Shown here in pieces: positions 44,924-54,239 of a DNA stretch of 64,000 bases. The stretch's first letter is position 1; each line of letters opens with the position of its first letter. The notes beneath the pieces were generated by a model that was not told the DNA's origin, did not search any database, and saw nothing but the letters and a program-made list of their open reading frames with translations. The position numbers were made by a program, and so were the translations under genes. The stretch is from Amphiplicatus metriothermophilus (GTDB taxonomy: Bacteria > Pseudomonadota > Alphaproteobacteria > Caulobacterales > Parvularculaceae), in NCBI RefSeq assembly GCF_900199215.1, contig NZ_FZQA01000001.1:186001-250000 (forward strand), read 5' to 3'.

Positions 44924-46297
44924 TCAGAAGGGAATTCGCCGGGCTGCGCCGTCTTCTTCTGACTCCTGGGCAGGCGGGTCGCCTCGCGCCTCGCCGTCCT
45001 CGGCCGCCGCCCGCGGTGCGCGCGACGCAGGCGCGAAGGTGAGCGCGACCTCGGCGACGCCGTCCGGCGCAGGCGCGCGCGTCATGAACGCGGCGCGCTC
45101 GCCGGCGGGCACGACTTCGCGCTCCACCGCGAAGGTCCAGCGCGCCAGCAGCTCGCCGCGCGGGCCGAGCGCTTCGGCCTGCATCAGCGGCGCCGTCACC
45201 GGCGCGTCCGTATCGTTCCGCAGCCGCCCCGTGATCTCGATCGTCGGCCCGCCCGTCGACATGGCGAGGCGATGGGCCACCCCTTCGATGGCGAGCCCGT
45301 AAGGATTGGCTTCGACGCCGATCACCGCATAGGCGCCCGCGGCCTCGGGCCAGCGCGCGACGATGGCGTCGCGATAGCTGTAGACGACGAACGCCGTCGC
45401 CCCGACGGCGCCGAGCCAGGCCGCCCAGCCGAGCGCGCGCATCGGCGTCAGGCGATTCTTCGCCCGCGCCTCGGCGCGGCGGCGGGCTTTCCGGATCGCC
45501 CGCTCAAGCGCGCGCGGCTGCACGCGCAGCGCCGCGAAAAACTCTTCATTGAAGACCCGTTCGGCGATGGGCTCGAGGTCTTCGATGCGCGCGAGCGCCG
45601 TTCCGCGCCTGTCGGAGCGGCGGCCGAAACCTCCCGGCGATTCCTCCCCCCCGACATCTTCGAAATAGGCGTCGAGCGCCGGCGCGCGCTTATGATCGGG
45701 TTCCTTGGGCGCGCGCGCGGCGCGCCACGGACGCCAGTCGCGGCTGTCTGCGCGAACTTCATCGTCATGCCCATCGGCGGAAGACGCGGACGAGCGCATC
45801 TCTTCCTCGCCCGGGCGATCATGGCCTCCGAACCGGGCGGCGCCCCGCCCGTCGCCGCGGCGATCTTGCGACGGCGCGCGGGAAGCTTGCGTCGGGGAAG
45901 GCTTGCGCGCCTGTGCGCGCGACGACTCGACATCAGGCGCCGACTCGGGCTCATCGAGGTCGAAGAACAGTCGGTCGTCGTCTTCCGAACCGGTCTCCAG
46001 ATCGTCGACCTGGCCGCGCGCAAGCGTTGCGATTTCAGGATCGCGTGCGTCCTCTTCGACGGGCGCGGCCTTGACGGTCTCCGGCGGATCGCGGCGGGCC
46101 CGGGCGCTTGGCGCCGCCTCCGCCTCTGCTTCGCGCCTGATCGCGCGCCTGGCGGTCAACAGCTCCTCGACGGGCTCAGGCGGCGGCACGAACCAGCTTT
46201 CGCCGCAGGCGGCGCAACGGACAGATCGGCCATGAGGAAGGAACCGCCCGTCCTCGACATCATAACGCGTGGCGCATTCGGGACAGGCGATTATCAT
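44924..46297 (-). CDS. Zinc-ribbon (MJ0042-type) membrane protein, DUF3426-like
   Basis: A 457-residue protein. The N-terminus has a zinc ribbon with Cys5, Cys8, Cys28 and Cys31 (ACPECATRY … RCAACGESWFVPPP). A long disordered Arg/Asp/Glu/Pro-rich linker follows (~50–260), then one helix (LGWAAWLGAVGATAFVVYSY, near 300) and a periplasmic β-domain (ITGRLRNDTDAPVTAPLMQ) resembling DUF3426. Proteins of this build are often found divergent from ftsE and beside hpt. The role is unknown. Confidence 0.85.
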   Translation of the reverse strand: MIIACPECATRYDVEDGRFLPHGRSVRCAACGESWFVPPPEPVEELLTARRAIRREAEAEAAPSARARRDPPETVKAAPVEEDARDPEIATLARGQVDDLETGSEDDDRLFFDLDEPESAPDVESSRAQARKPSPTQASRAPSQDRRGDGRGAARFGGHDRPGEEEMRSSASSADGHDDEVRADSRDWRPWRAARAPKEPDHKRAPALDAYFEDVGGEESPGGFGRRSDRRGTALARIEDLEPIAERVFNEEFFAALRVQPRALERAIRKARRRAEARAKNRLTPMRALGWAAWLGAVGATAFVVYSYRDAIVARWPEAAGAYAVIGVEANPYGLAIEGVAHRLAMSTGGPTIEITGRLRNDTDAPVTAPLMQAEALGPRGELLARWTFAVEREVVPAGERAAFMTRAPAPDGVAEVALTFAPASRAPRAAAEDGEARGDPPAQESEEDGAARRIPF

Positions 46298-46371
46298 GAC
46301 TGCAGAGAATCAGCTTTCCGACGGCGCCGCGCCGGCCTGAAAGCGACAAAGCAAGGAACGGAGCGCCGCTT

Positions 46372-47061
46372 TTGATCGTCGGCTTCGAGAATGTCGGTCT
46401 TTCCTATGACGGCGAGACGGAGATCCTGCGCGATCTCAACTTTTCGCTGGGCGAAGGCGAATTCCGCTTTCTGACCGGCCCCTCCGGAGCGGGCAAGACC
46501 TCTCTTTTGAAGCTCGTCTATCTGGCGCACAGACCGACGCGCGGGCGAGTGATCCTGTTCGGGCAAGACGCCACGGCCGCCGAGCGCGAGGCGCTGCCGG
46601 CGCTGCGCCGCAGAATCGGCGTCGTATTCCAGGAGTTCCGCCTGCTCGACCACCTGACCGCCTTTGAAAACGTCGCCCTGCCCATGAAAGTAGCCGGCGT
46701 TAACCAAAACCAATATCGGGAAGACGTAAGGGAACTCTTAAACTGGGTCGGTCTCGGCGACCGCATGCACGCCCGTCCGCCGACCCTGTCGGGCGGCGAG
46801 AAACAGCGCGTCGCGCTCGCGCGCGCGCTGGTCACGAAGCCCGATCTCATTCTTGCGGACGAACCCACCGGCAATGTCGACCCCGTCATGGGCGAAAAGA
46901 TCATGCGGCTCTTCATCGAGCTCAACAAGCTCGGCGCGGCGGTGATCGTAGCGACCCATGACCTGCAGCTCATCTCCGCCCTCGGCAAACCGACGATCGC
47001 TCTTGAAAACGGCCGGCTCATCGAAGAGACCGCGCCAGCGGTCGCAGGAGCGCGACGATGA
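46372..47061 (+). CDS. ftsE: Cell-division ATP-binding protein FtsE
   Basis: ABC ATPase that with FtsX activates cell-wall hydrolases at the septum. The 229 residues have Walker A GPSGAGKTS (about 36–44), the signature LSGGEKQRVALARAL, Walker B LILADEPTGNVD and the switch ATHD. The start is TTG at 46372, with GGAG upstream; no ATG is available nearby. It overlaps ftsX by four bases (ATGA). An EnvC-like protein (58936) that could be the FtsEX partner is encoded elsewhere in this window. Confidence 0.95.
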   Translation: MIVGFENVGLSYDGETEILRDLNFSLGEGEFRFLTGPSGAGKTSLLKLVYLAHRPTRGRVILFGQDATAAEREALPALRRRIGVVFQEFRLLDHLTAFENVALPMKVAGVNQNQYREDVRELLNWVGLGDRMHARPPTLSGGEKQRVALARALVTKPDLILADEPTGNVDPVMGEKIMRLFIELNKLGAAVIVATHDLQLISALGKPTIALENGRLIEETAPAVAGARR

Positions 47062-48026
47062 CCGAAGCGCGCCCCATCGCCGAGCGGTTCGCGGCCGACC
47101 CTGATAGTCGTCAGCCTACGGAAGAAAAACGCGGCCTCCTGAGCCGCTTCCGTTCCGAGCCGATCCTGCCCGACGCGGGCGCTGGCGGCGCGCCGCTCAC
47201 CGCGGTCATCGCCGTGATGTCGTTTCTCGCCTGCCTCGCGCTCGCCGCTTTCATCGCCATCGCCGCCGCAGCCGGGGCGTGGACGAGCGAGCTCAAAAGC
47301 GCCGTCACGGTGCAGATCAAAGGTCAGGACGCCGGCGCGATCGCCGAAGAGACGGCCGCCGCCCTGCGCGTGCTCGAATCGACCGAGGGCGTCGTCGAGG
47401 CGCGCGCGCTGGACCCCGCCGAATCGGCGAAGCTGCTCGAGCCGTGGCTCGGCAAGGGAAACATCGGGGAATATCTTAACATTCCGGCCATTATCGAGGT
47501 CCGCGTCGACGAGAACCTGCGCGCCGACCTTTCCCTTTTGCGCAACCGCCTCGCCGCGGCCGCGCCGAACGCCGTTCTCGACGATCACGGCGGCTGGCAC
47601 GGCCGGCTGTCCGCGGCGGCGCGCTCAGGCCTTGCGCTCGCCTTCGCCGTCTTCGCGCTGGTCATGGGCGCGGCCTGCGCCATCGCCGCCTTCGCGGCGC
47701 GCGCCGGTCTCGCCGCCAACAGGGAGATCGTCTCGCTCCTGCATCTCGTCGGCGCGACCGATTCCTTCATCGCCGGCCAGGTGCAGCGGCGCTTTCTCAC
47801 GCTCGGCGTGCGCGGCGCGACAGCGGGCCTGTTCGGCGCGGTGCTGGCGCTGGGCCTCGCCGCGCTGGCGCTGCGGGCGACCGGCGCGGCCGGCGATTTT
47901 CTGCCGGGCGTCGCTCTCGGCCCTGGCCTCATTCTCCCGCTTGTCGCCGTGCCGCTGGTCCTGTGCGCGGTGACGGCCGCTACGGCGCGCGCGACGGTGC
48001 TGCGCGCCCTCGTCAAGGAGCTGTAG
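47058..48026 (+). CDS. ftsX: Cell-division protein FtsX
   Basis: Four-helix inner-membrane partner of FtsE. Of 322 residues, TM1 (about 48–75) is followed by the periplasmic domain that recruits hydrolase activators (TSELKSAVTVQIKGQD to RNRLAAAAPN), then three helices, with VSLLHLVGATDSFIAGQVQRRF between TM2 and TM3, the coupling region. The N-terminal ~45 residues are polar. It is translationally coupled to ftsE. An 8-bp hairpin lies downstream at 48129–48147. Confidence 0.94.
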   Translation: MTEARPIAERFAADPDSRQPTEEKRGLLSRFRSEPILPDAGAGGAPLTAVIAVMSFLACLALAAFIAIAAAAGAWTSELKSAVTVQIKGQDAGAIAEETAAALRVLESTEGVVEARALDPAESAKLLEPWLGKGNIGEYLNIPAIIEVRVDENLRADLSLLRNRLAAAAPNAVLDDHGGWHGRLSAAARSGLALAFAVFALVMGAACAIAAFAARAGLAANREIVSLLHLVGATDSFIAGQVQRRFLTLGVRGATAGLFGAVLALGLAALALRATGAAGDFLPGVALGPGLILPLVAVPLVLCAVTAATARATVLRALVKEL

Positions 48027-48128
48027 GAGGCAATCAAGCGAGACAGCCCCGGCGGCCTATCAAAGGGTTGCGGAAACGGGGCGTCCTCTTTCGCCCCTGC
48101 GCCGCATGCGTTTCGGCGCGCCGCTGGA

Positions 48129-48160
48129 CCGAATTTGAGAAATTCGGTTATCGTTTTGGG
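48129..48160 (+). terminator. Hairpin downstream of ftsX
   Basis: CCGAATTT (48129–48136) and AAATTCGG (48140–48147) form an 8-bp stem with a 3-base loop, followed by TTATCGTTTTGG. It is a weak candidate terminator for ftsEX, or a binding site in front of ydcF. Confidence 0.4.
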
Positions 48161-48198
48161 GAAAGCGCGCCATCGGCGCGACAGCGCAGGAGTCGTGG

Positions 48199-48771
48199 GT
48201 GCGGCGCGTCATTTTTATCCTGCTCGCGATCGGACTGGCCTGGACGGCTGGCCTCGTCGCTTTCATCGCCGGACTGCCGGCGCCGGCGGGCGAAGACGGC
48301 GCGACAGCGGACGGCGTCGTCGTCTATACCGGCGGCGGCGCGCGCATCGCGGCGGGCATGTCGCTCATGCAGCGCGGCGCCGGCAGGCGGCTGCTCATCT
48401 CCGGCGTCAATCCCGACATCTCGCGCGACGAAATCGCCAAGATGTGGCCCGGCGCGGCGGAAACCTTCGACTGCTGCGTCGATCTCGGCGCGGCGGCGCG
48501 CTCGACCGAAGGCAACGCCCAGGAGGTGAGCGAGTGGGCGGCGGCGCACGGCTTCCGCTCGCTCATTCTGGTCACCTCGGAATATCACATGCCGCGCGCG
48601 CTTCTCGAAACCCATGCGCGCATGAAGAGCGCCGAGATCGCGCCGCATCCGGTCGCCTCCGGCTATCTCGACGCGCGGGGCAGGCCGGCTTCGACCGAGG
48701 CGTGGCGACGCCTTGCCGTCGAGTATTCGAAATTCCTCGCCGCGCGTGTAAAGACGCTCGTCGTCGTTTGA
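48199..48771 (+). CDS. YdcF-family (DUF218) protein
   Basis: A 190-residue protein with one N-terminal helix (VIFILLAIGLAWTAGLVAFI) and the DUF218 fold: VVYTGGGARIAAGMSL, ISGVNPDISRDEI, STEGNAQEVSEWAAAHG and ILVTSEYHMPRALLE. Members include ElyC/SanA, with roles in envelope polysaccharide handling, but the enzymatic activity is not defined. The start is GTG with AGGAG at 48188. A 13-base gap separates it from plsC. Confidence 0.88.
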   Translation: MRRVIFILLAIGLAWTAGLVAFIAGLPAPAGEDGATADGVVVYTGGGARIAAGMSLMQRGAGRRLLISGVNPDISRDEIAKMWPGAAETFDCCVDLGAAARSTEGNAQEVSEWAAAHGFRSLILVTSEYHMPRALLETHARMKSAEIAPHPVASGYLDARGRPASTEAWRRLAVEYSKFLAARVKTLVVV

Positions 48772-48784
48772 CGGCGGAGATCCG

Positions 48785-49540
48785 ATGGCTCGACTGCGCA
48801 GCGCGGTTTTTCTTGTTTATCTCGTGGCCGGCACCCTCGTTACGGCCGTCGTCGCCGCGCCGGCGCTTTTGTTCGGCGAAAAGGCCGCGCGCGAGGCGGT
48901 GCGGGCTTGGGCGCGTCTGATGCTGGGCGGGTTGAGGCTCATCTGCGGGATCGGCTGGCGCGTGGAAGGCCGCGAGCACGTTCCAGGCGGCGGCGCGATC
49001 GTGGCGAGCAACCATCAGTCCATGTGGGAGACGCTGGCGCTGTTCGCGTTGCTGCCGACGCCTGCGGCCATCTTCAAAAAGGAGCTGCTCCGCATACCGA
49101 TATATGGCTGGTGGGGCCTGCGCGCCGGATCGATCGCCGTCGATCGCAAGGGCGGCGCCAAAACGATGCGCGCGATGACCCGCGCGGCCGCCGCGAAGAT
49201 CGCCGAAGGCGCGCAGCTGATCGTCTTCCCGGAAGGCACGCGCCGGCCGGTGGGTGCGCGCGGACCCTTGCAGCCCGGCATCGCCGGCGTTTATCTCGCC
49301 GCGAACGCGCCTTGCGTCCCCGTGGTTCATGACTCGGGAAAGTACTGGCGGCATCCAGGCTGGGTGAAGTTTCCGGGCGTCGTCACTGTGCGCTTCCTGC
49401 CGCCGATCGAACCCGGCCTTGACCGCAAGGCTTTCATCCGCGCCCTCGAGTCCCGCTTCGACGAAGGCCTGGCGAGCCTCGCGGACGCCGCCGAGCCGGA
49501 CCCGGGCGCCATCGACGCGAAAGGACACGCCGCCGCATGA
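48785..49540 (+). CDS. plsC: 1-acyl-sn-glycerol-3-phosphate acyltransferase
   Basis: Makes phosphatidic acid from lysophosphatidic acid at the inner membrane. The 251 residues have one N-terminal helix, then NHQSMWE (motif I, H-x4-E where the classical form is H-x4-D), FKKELLRIP, VFPEGTRRPVGARG (motif III) and VPVVHDSG. Glu in motif I is, as I recall, common in alphaproteobacterial PlsC. It is coupled to the DUF2125 gene by a 4-base overlap. Confidence 0.93.
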   Translation: MARLRSAVFLVYLVAGTLVTAVVAAPALLFGEKAAREAVRAWARLMLGGLRLICGIGWRVEGREHVPGGGAIVASNHQSMWETLALFALLPTPAAIFKKELLRIPIYGWWGLRAGSIAVDRKGGAKTMRAMTRAAAAKIAEGAQLIVFPEGTRRPVGARGPLQPGIAGVYLAANAPCVPVVHDSGKYWRHPGWVKFPGVVTVRFLPPIEPGLDRKAFIRALESRFDEGLASLADAAEPDPGAIDAKGHAAA

Positions 49541-50499
49541 CCCACGCGCCCCGAAAGGCCAATCGCTGGCTGCTCTACGGCCCGCTGATCGCCGCTGGAA
49601 TTTTGCTTCTGAGCTATTTCGCTCTCTGGCTGCAGGGAGCGCAGGCGATGCGCCGGTCGGTCGAGGCGTGGGCGGAAGATCAGCGCGCGGCAGGCCTTGA
49701 AGTCTCTTATGAAAACGTGCGCGCGCGCGGCTTTCCCTTCTATCTGCGCGGCGCGGTCGCCGCGCCTGCGATCGCGGACCCGGCGACGGGCGCGCGCTGG
49801 CGCGCCGACGCGCTCTATATCGACGCGCTTCCTTTCGCGCTTGACCGGCTCGTCTTTTCGGCGAGCAATCCGCAAATGCTCGATCTCGGCCGCAGCGGCG
49901 TTTGGACATTGGAAGCGCAGGACGCGCGCGCGAGCATTGGAGAAGACGAAACTCGCGGCTGGATCGTTAATGCGCAGACCGGTCCGGCCGCGCTTGCGCG
50001 CGCCGACGGCCCGGGCCGCTTCCGGCTCGAGGCCGCGCTCATGCGCGTCGCGCCAAGTCTCGACGCTGACGGCGCGCTCGAGACGAGCCTTATCGTAGGC
50101 GGCCTCGCCGGCGAGATCGACGGCAAGCGCTTCGAGGCGGCGCGGATCGAAGCCTTCCTCGAAATCGCCGACGCCGGCGAAGCCGGCCCTGAGATCCGCA
50201 TCAAGGGCTTGTCTTTCGAGACCGAAGGCGCGCGCGCGAGCTTTTCGGGCGCGCTCGTTCTCGACCGCGGCGGCTATCCTGCCGGCGTTCTGCAGGCGGA
50301 GATCATCAATCCAGCCGGCCTTGCGCGCGCCCTCGCCAAGCTCGGCGCGCTGACGCCGGCCGAAAGCGAGCAGGCCGCGGCCGCGCTCACGCTCGCCGCG
50401 CTCGGCGGCGGCGGCAAGATCGCAGGTTCCGCGGAGTTGCGCGACGGGGCGGCCTATATCGCCGGCGTCAAGTTCGCCGATCTGCCTCGGATAGAGTGA
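49537..50499 (+). CDS. DUF2125 envelope protein
   Basis: A 320-residue protein with an N-terminal helix (LLYGPLIAAGILLLSYFALWLQ) that anchors or exports a β-rich domain. DUF2125 features include AMRRSVEAWAEDQRAAGLEV, YENVRARGFPFYLRGAVAAP and DALYIDALPFALDRLVFSA. The family is confined mainly to alphaproteobacteria, and its β-structure recalls AsmA/DUF945-like lipid-handling proteins. The function is unknown. It overlaps plsC by four bases, suggesting an envelope-lipid role by context. Confidence 0.87.
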   Translation: MTHAPRKANRWLLYGPLIAAGILLLSYFALWLQGAQAMRRSVEAWAEDQRAAGLEVSYENVRARGFPFYLRGAVAAPAIADPATGARWRADALYIDALPFALDRLVFSASNPQMLDLGRSGVWTLEAQDARASIGEDETRGWIVNAQTGPAALARADGPGRFRLEAALMRVAPSLDADGALETSLIVGGLAGEIDGKRFEAARIEAFLEIADAGEAGPEIRIKGLSFETEGARASFSGALVLDRGGYPAGVLQAEIINPAGLARALAKLGALTPAESEQAAAALTLAALGGGGKIAGSAELRDGAAYIAGVKFADLPRIE

Positions 50500-50520
50500 C
50501 CGTCGGGAAGTCTCGCCGCC

Positions 50521-50874
50521 TCAGCCGTAAAGCGCGCCCAGCCCAGGCGTCTCCATCCGCTGCTCCACGATTTGCGAGAAGCGATCGAGAAACAGGGCCC
50601 CTTCCGGCGTCTTCTGCACGAGAACGATCCGCCTGTCCGTTTCGTCCCGGACCCGGCGGACGAATCCGAGGATCGACAGCGCGTCGAGCGCGCGCGAGAT
50701 CGCCGGCTTCGGCACGTTGAGGTCGCGGGCGAGCGCGCGCACGGTATGCGGGCCGGGATTGAGATAGACCGTCAGCAGAATCGCCCATTGGCGCATGGAC
50801 AGGTCCGGCCCGTCCTCGCGGACCGCATCGGCGATGATGTCCCGCCAGACGCTGAGATTGCCGATCGACGCCAT
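50521..50874 (-). CDS. MarR-family transcriptional regulator
   Basis: A 117-residue winged-helix protein, shorter than the ~140–150 of most MarR proteins. The HTH is LARDLNVPKPAISRALDALSILG (given in part) with the wing RVRDETDRRIVLVQKTPEG; MRQWAILLTVYLNPGPHTVRAL precedes it. Dimerisation helices are reduced. It lies alone between the DUF2125 and aminopeptidase genes, convergent with the former. The target genes are unknown. Confidence 0.87.
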   Translation of the reverse strand: MASIGNLSVWRDIIADAVREDGPDLSMRQWAILLTVYLNPGPHTVRALARDLNVPKPAISRALDALSILGFVRRVRDETDRRIVLVQKTPEGALFLDRFSQIVEQRMETPGLGALYG

Positions 50875-50985
50875 CGAACCCGAATATCGCCTTCCGCGCG
50901 CCCCTCGCCGGGGCGATCATCCGCGCCGACGGTGCAACTGTTCGCGCCTGAAGGGCAAGGGTTTCGGCCCGTCCCGGCGAGAAGT

Positions 50986-52377
50986 CTATGCGCCCTCGGC
51001 GTTCCCGCCCGTCCGATCTGCGATCACGCGCAGGAGCGCGCGCACGGCCTGCGCCTCGCCGCCGACGGGCCGGCCCGGCGCGGCCTTGGGCCGCCAGGCG
51101 TAGATGTCGAAATGCGCCCAGGGAACGCCCGCCGGCGCGAAGCGCTTGAGGAAGAGCGCGGCCGTGATCGACCCGGCGAAGGACCCGTTTCCGACATTGC
51201 TGACGTCGGCGACGGTCGAGGCGAGCATCGAATCATAGCCCGGCCAGAGCGGCATCCGCCACAGCGGGTCGGCGACGGCCCGGCCAGCCTCCATCAGTTC
51301 GGCCGCCAGCGCCTCGTCGTTGGCGTAATAGGGCGCAAGCTCCGGCCCGAGCGCGACGCGCGCCGCGCCGGTCAGTGTCGCAAGCGTGACGAGCAGCGCC
51401 GGCGGGTCTTCCTCCTCGCCCGCGAGCGCCAGCGCGTCGGCGAGCACGAGCCGCCCCTCGGCGTCGGTGTTGCCGATCTCGACGGTGAGGCCCTTGCGGC
51501 TGTTGAGGATGTCGCCAGGCCGGTAGGCCGAACCGGACACGGCGTTTTCGACCGCCGGGATCAGCACGCGCAGACGGACGTCGAGACCGGACTCCATGAT
51601 CATCCGCGCAAGGCCGAGGGCGTGGGCCGCCCCGCCCATATCCTTTTTCATCAGAAGCATGTTCGAGGCGCTCTTAAGGTCCAGCCCGCCGGAATCGAAG
51701 CACACGCCCTTGCCGATGAGAGTGATCCTCGGCGCGTCTTCCCGGCCCCAGACGAGGTCGACGAGCCGCGGCGCCTCGGCGGCCGCGCGCCCCACCGCAT
51801 GAATGAGCGGAAAGTTCCGTTCCAGGAGCGCCTCGCCGATGATCGTTTCGATCTTCGCGCCATGCGCCTTTGCAAGCGCGCGCGCTTCAGCTTCCAGGGC
51901 GGACGGCGTCATGTCTGCGGCGGGCGTGTTGACGAGATCGCGGATATAGCCGACCGCGCCGACCTCGCGCCGCACGGCTGCGACGTCGAGCCCGCGCGGC
52001 GCGATCAGGCGCGCCGCGGCCGGCTTCTGCTTCCTGTAGCGGTCGAAACGGTAGCTTCCGAGAAGCCAGGCGAAGCCGGCGCGCCAGGCCAGATCAGACG
52101 CCGGCGTCGGCGCCAGACGGTAGTCGCCTTCGGGAAGCTTCTCCGCCGCCGCAGCCAGAATGAACGGATCAGACCCGTCGCCGACGCCGAGAAGTACGCC
52201 TTCTTCATGGGCGAGAACAACCCCCGCTTCCCCTGAAAAACCGTTCGCGCGCGCGAGCGCGCGAAGCGGCGCCGGCAGATCGTCGCGGCCGTCGAGCCCC
52301 TTGTCGGAAATTTCATAAATCGGCCGCGCCCGCGCATGGGCCGTTTCGTCGTAATCCTGCAAAAGCTCCAGCCGCAT
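50986..52377 (-). CDS. Leucyl aminopeptidase (M17 family)
   Basis: Two-zinc cytosolic aminopeptidase of 463 residues. The catalytic domain shows GKGVCFDSGGLDLKSASNML, MKKDMGGAAHALGLARM, NAVSGSAYRPGDIL and the metal-binding signature NTDAEGRLVLADAL. LVTLATLTGAARVALG and MPLWPGYDSML follow. The N-terminal domain is a short PepB/PepA type. It is divergent from the TPR gene with a gap of 118 bases. Confidence 0.94.
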   Translation of the reverse strand: MRLELLQDYDETAHARARPIYEISDKGLDGRDDLPAPLRALARANGFSGEAGVVLAHEEGVLLGVGDGSDPFILAAAAEKLPEGDYRLAPTPASDLAWRAGFAWLLGSYRFDRYRKQKPAAARLIAPRGLDVAAVRREVGAVGYIRDLVNTPAADMTPSALEAEARALAKAHGAKIETIIGEALLERNFPLIHAVGRAAAEAPRLVDLVWGREDAPRITLIGKGVCFDSGGLDLKSASNMLLMKKDMGGAAHALGLARMIMESGLDVRLRVLIPAVENAVSGSAYRPGDILNSRKGLTVEIGNTDAEGRLVLADALALAGEEEDPPALLVTLATLTGAARVALGPELAPYYANDEALAAELMEAGRAVADPLWRMPLWPGYDSMLASTVADVSNVGNGSFAGSITAALFLKRFAPAGVPWAHFDIYAWRPKAAPGRPVGGEAQAVRALLRVIADRTGGNAEGA

Positions 52378-52495
52378 GAAACGCTCCGTTAACTTCCTAT
52401 TCGCTTTTACGCCCCGCAGACCGCGCGGCGGTTAAGCGTTTGTTGAACTCATTGGCAGATGATCGCCGCGCCATCCGCAGTTTTTGAGGTTCGTC

Positions 52496-53527
52496 ATGGC
52501 CGCGCGCAAGACCGAGATCGCCTGTTCGCTTCGTACATACGCCGGCGCGGGGCTTTGCGCCATCCTGCTCGCCGGCTGCGCGTCGAGCGGAGGCGGGCGC
52601 GCCGACGTCGCCGGAACTGGCGATTACGCCGGCGCCATCGGAGTTTTCACCAATCCGGAAGCTGACCCCTCCACGCTCGATCCCATCGCCGCAGCCGCCT
52701 TCTGGGGGACGCGCTACAATCGCGAGCCGCATAACCCCGCCGTCGCCACGCGCTACGCCGCATCGCTGCGCAAGATCGGCTCGAGCCGCGAAGCTGTCTC
52801 GGTGATGATGAAGGTCGCCGGGCGCCATCCCGACGATCCGGACGTCAATCTCGAGCTCGGCAAGGCGCTGGTCGAGGACGGACGCGCTTTCGAGGCGGTC
52901 CGTTATCTCGAAACCGCCGCCGACGCGCGCGCGAACGACTGGCGCGCGTTGTCGGCCTACGGCGTCGCGCTCGACCAGATCGGCGAGCATGAGGCCGCGC
53001 GCCGCAAATACGACGCGGCGCTCGCCCTCGCGCCGGAAGCCGTCAGCGTCATGAACAACAAAGGCCTGTCCTATGCGCTCTCCGGCGATCTCGACATGGC
53101 CGTGAAAACGCTGCGCGCGGCCGCGGCGAGCCGGCGCGGCAACGCGCGGGTGCGCCAGAACCTCGCGCTCGCGCTCGCGATTAAGGGCGACCTGCGCGAG
53201 GCCGAGCGGCTCGCCCGTTCCGATCTGCCGCCGCAACTCGCCGAGCAGAACATCGACTATTTCCGTTCCCTGATGAATCAGCCGGCCTATTGGCAGGAGT
53301 TCGCCGCCGACGGCTTCGACGCGCCCGATTTCGACGCGCCTCCGGCCGCGCCGGCGCCCGCTGCGCCGGCCCCTTCGCCCAAGCCCCGGCCGCTGCCGGA
53401 GCTGCGCGAAGAGCCGAAGCAGGACGAAGAAAAAGACGACGCGCCGGTCGCGCTCGTCCCGCAACCGGCGACGGCGCCGACCAACGCCTCGGCCGAGGAA
53501 GCCGGCGCGCCCGACATCAAGCAGTAA
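52496..53527 (+). CDS. TPR lipoprotein (TadD-like)
   Basis: A 343-residue protein. The N-terminus is a lipoprotein signal with Cys28 in AILLAGC. Several TPR units cover ~75–265 (for example HPDDPDVNLELGKALVEDGR, SAYGVALDQIGEHEAARRKY and MNNKGLSYALSGDLDMAVK). The last ~70 residues are Pro/Ala/Glu-rich and disordered. The layout resembles TadD/PilF-type pilot proteins, but no tad or pil genes are near, so the partner is unknown. The ATG at 52496 follows TTGAGG; a TTG at 52484 is an alternative. Confidence 0.83.
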   Translation: MAARKTEIACSLRTYAGAGLCAILLAGCASSGGGRADVAGTGDYAGAIGVFTNPEADPSTLDPIAAAAFWGTRYNREPHNPAVATRYAASLRKIGSSREAVSVMMKVAGRHPDDPDVNLELGKALVEDGRAFEAVRYLETAADARANDWRALSAYGVALDQIGEHEAARRKYDAALALAPEAVSVMNNKGLSYALSGDLDMAVKTLRAAAASRRGNARVRQNLALALAIKGDLREAERLARSDLPPQLAEQNIDYFRSLMNQPAYWQEFAADGFDAPDFDAPPAAPAPAAPAPSPKPRPLPELREEPKQDEEKDDAPVALVPQPATAPTNASAEEAGAPDIKQ

Positions 53528-53543
53528 GGACCGCAAGCCCGGC

Positions 53544-53572
53544 GAGAGAAGCCGGAAGCACGCGCTTCTCTC
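53544..53572. terminator. Hairpin between convergent TPR and GST genes
   Basis: GAGAGAAGC (53544–53552) pairs with GCTTCTCTC (53564–53572) across an 11-base loop. It lies just after the TPR stop and touches the GST stop. No T-run follows on either side, so it is only a candidate for convergent termination. Confidence 0.4.
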
Positions 53573-54239
53573 AGGCGTATGCGTAAGGCCCGCCTTTCTC
53601 GAGGGCGCGCCGATAGGCGGGGCGTGCGTGAATTTTTTCCACGAACCGGTCGAGAGTCTCGCGCCCCTGCGCGGCCGCCACGCGTCCCCGCGCGGCTTCG
53701 ATCGGAAAGCTCATCATGATGTCGGCGGCCGTGAAGTCCGGCCCCGCCAGCCATTCATCGCGGGAGAGCTCCGTATCGAGATGATCGAACAGCGCCTGGG
53801 TGGTCTGGTCTAGATAGCCGGCGCGCACGCCGTTCGCGAGCCGGCGCGCGACAGGGCGGGCGAAGAAGGGCATCGGCGCGCTCTCCATCCGGTTCAGAAG
53901 CAGCGCCATGACGAGCGGCGGCATGTAGGAGCCTTCCGCGGCGTGAATCCAGTATTTGTAGCGGACATAGTTCGCCGTCTCGCGCGCAGGGACGAGGCGG
54001 CCGGCGCCATGCGCTTCGACGAGATGCTCGACGATCGCGCCGGTCTCGGCGAGGATGCGCCCGCCGTCCTCGACCACCGGCGATTTGCCCAGAGGATGGA
54101 TCTTGCGCAAGGTCGCCGGCGCCAGATTGGTCTTTCTGTCGCGCTCGTAGCGGCGGACCTCGTATTCGAGGCCGAGCTCTTCGAGCAGCCACAGAACGCG
54201 CTGGGAGCGGGAATTTTCGAGATGGTGAACGATGATCAT
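53571..54239 (-). CDS. Glutathione S-transferase
   Basis: A 222-residue cytosolic GST. The thioredoxin-like domain starts MIIVHHLENSRSQRVLWLLEELGLEYEVR (given in part) and includes IHPLGKSPVVEDGG and ILAETGAIVEHL, where Glu and Thr bind glutathione. The helical domain has SYMPPLVMALLL and WLAGPDFTAADIMMSFPIEA. The start is the ATG at 54237–54239, overlapping the GNAT stop by four bases; a much longer open frame upstream is not GST. The substrate is unknown. Confidence 0.92.
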   Translation of the reverse strand: MIIVHHLENSRSQRVLWLLEELGLEYEVRRYERDRKTNLAPATLRKIHPLGKSPVVEDGGRILAETGAIVEHLVEAHGAGRLVPARETANYVRYKYWIHAAEGSYMPPLVMALLLNRMESAPMPFFARPVARRLANGVRAGYLDQTTQALFDHLDTELSRDEWLAGPDFTAADIMMSFPIEAARGRVAAAQGRETLDRFVEKIHARPAYRRALEKGGPYAYA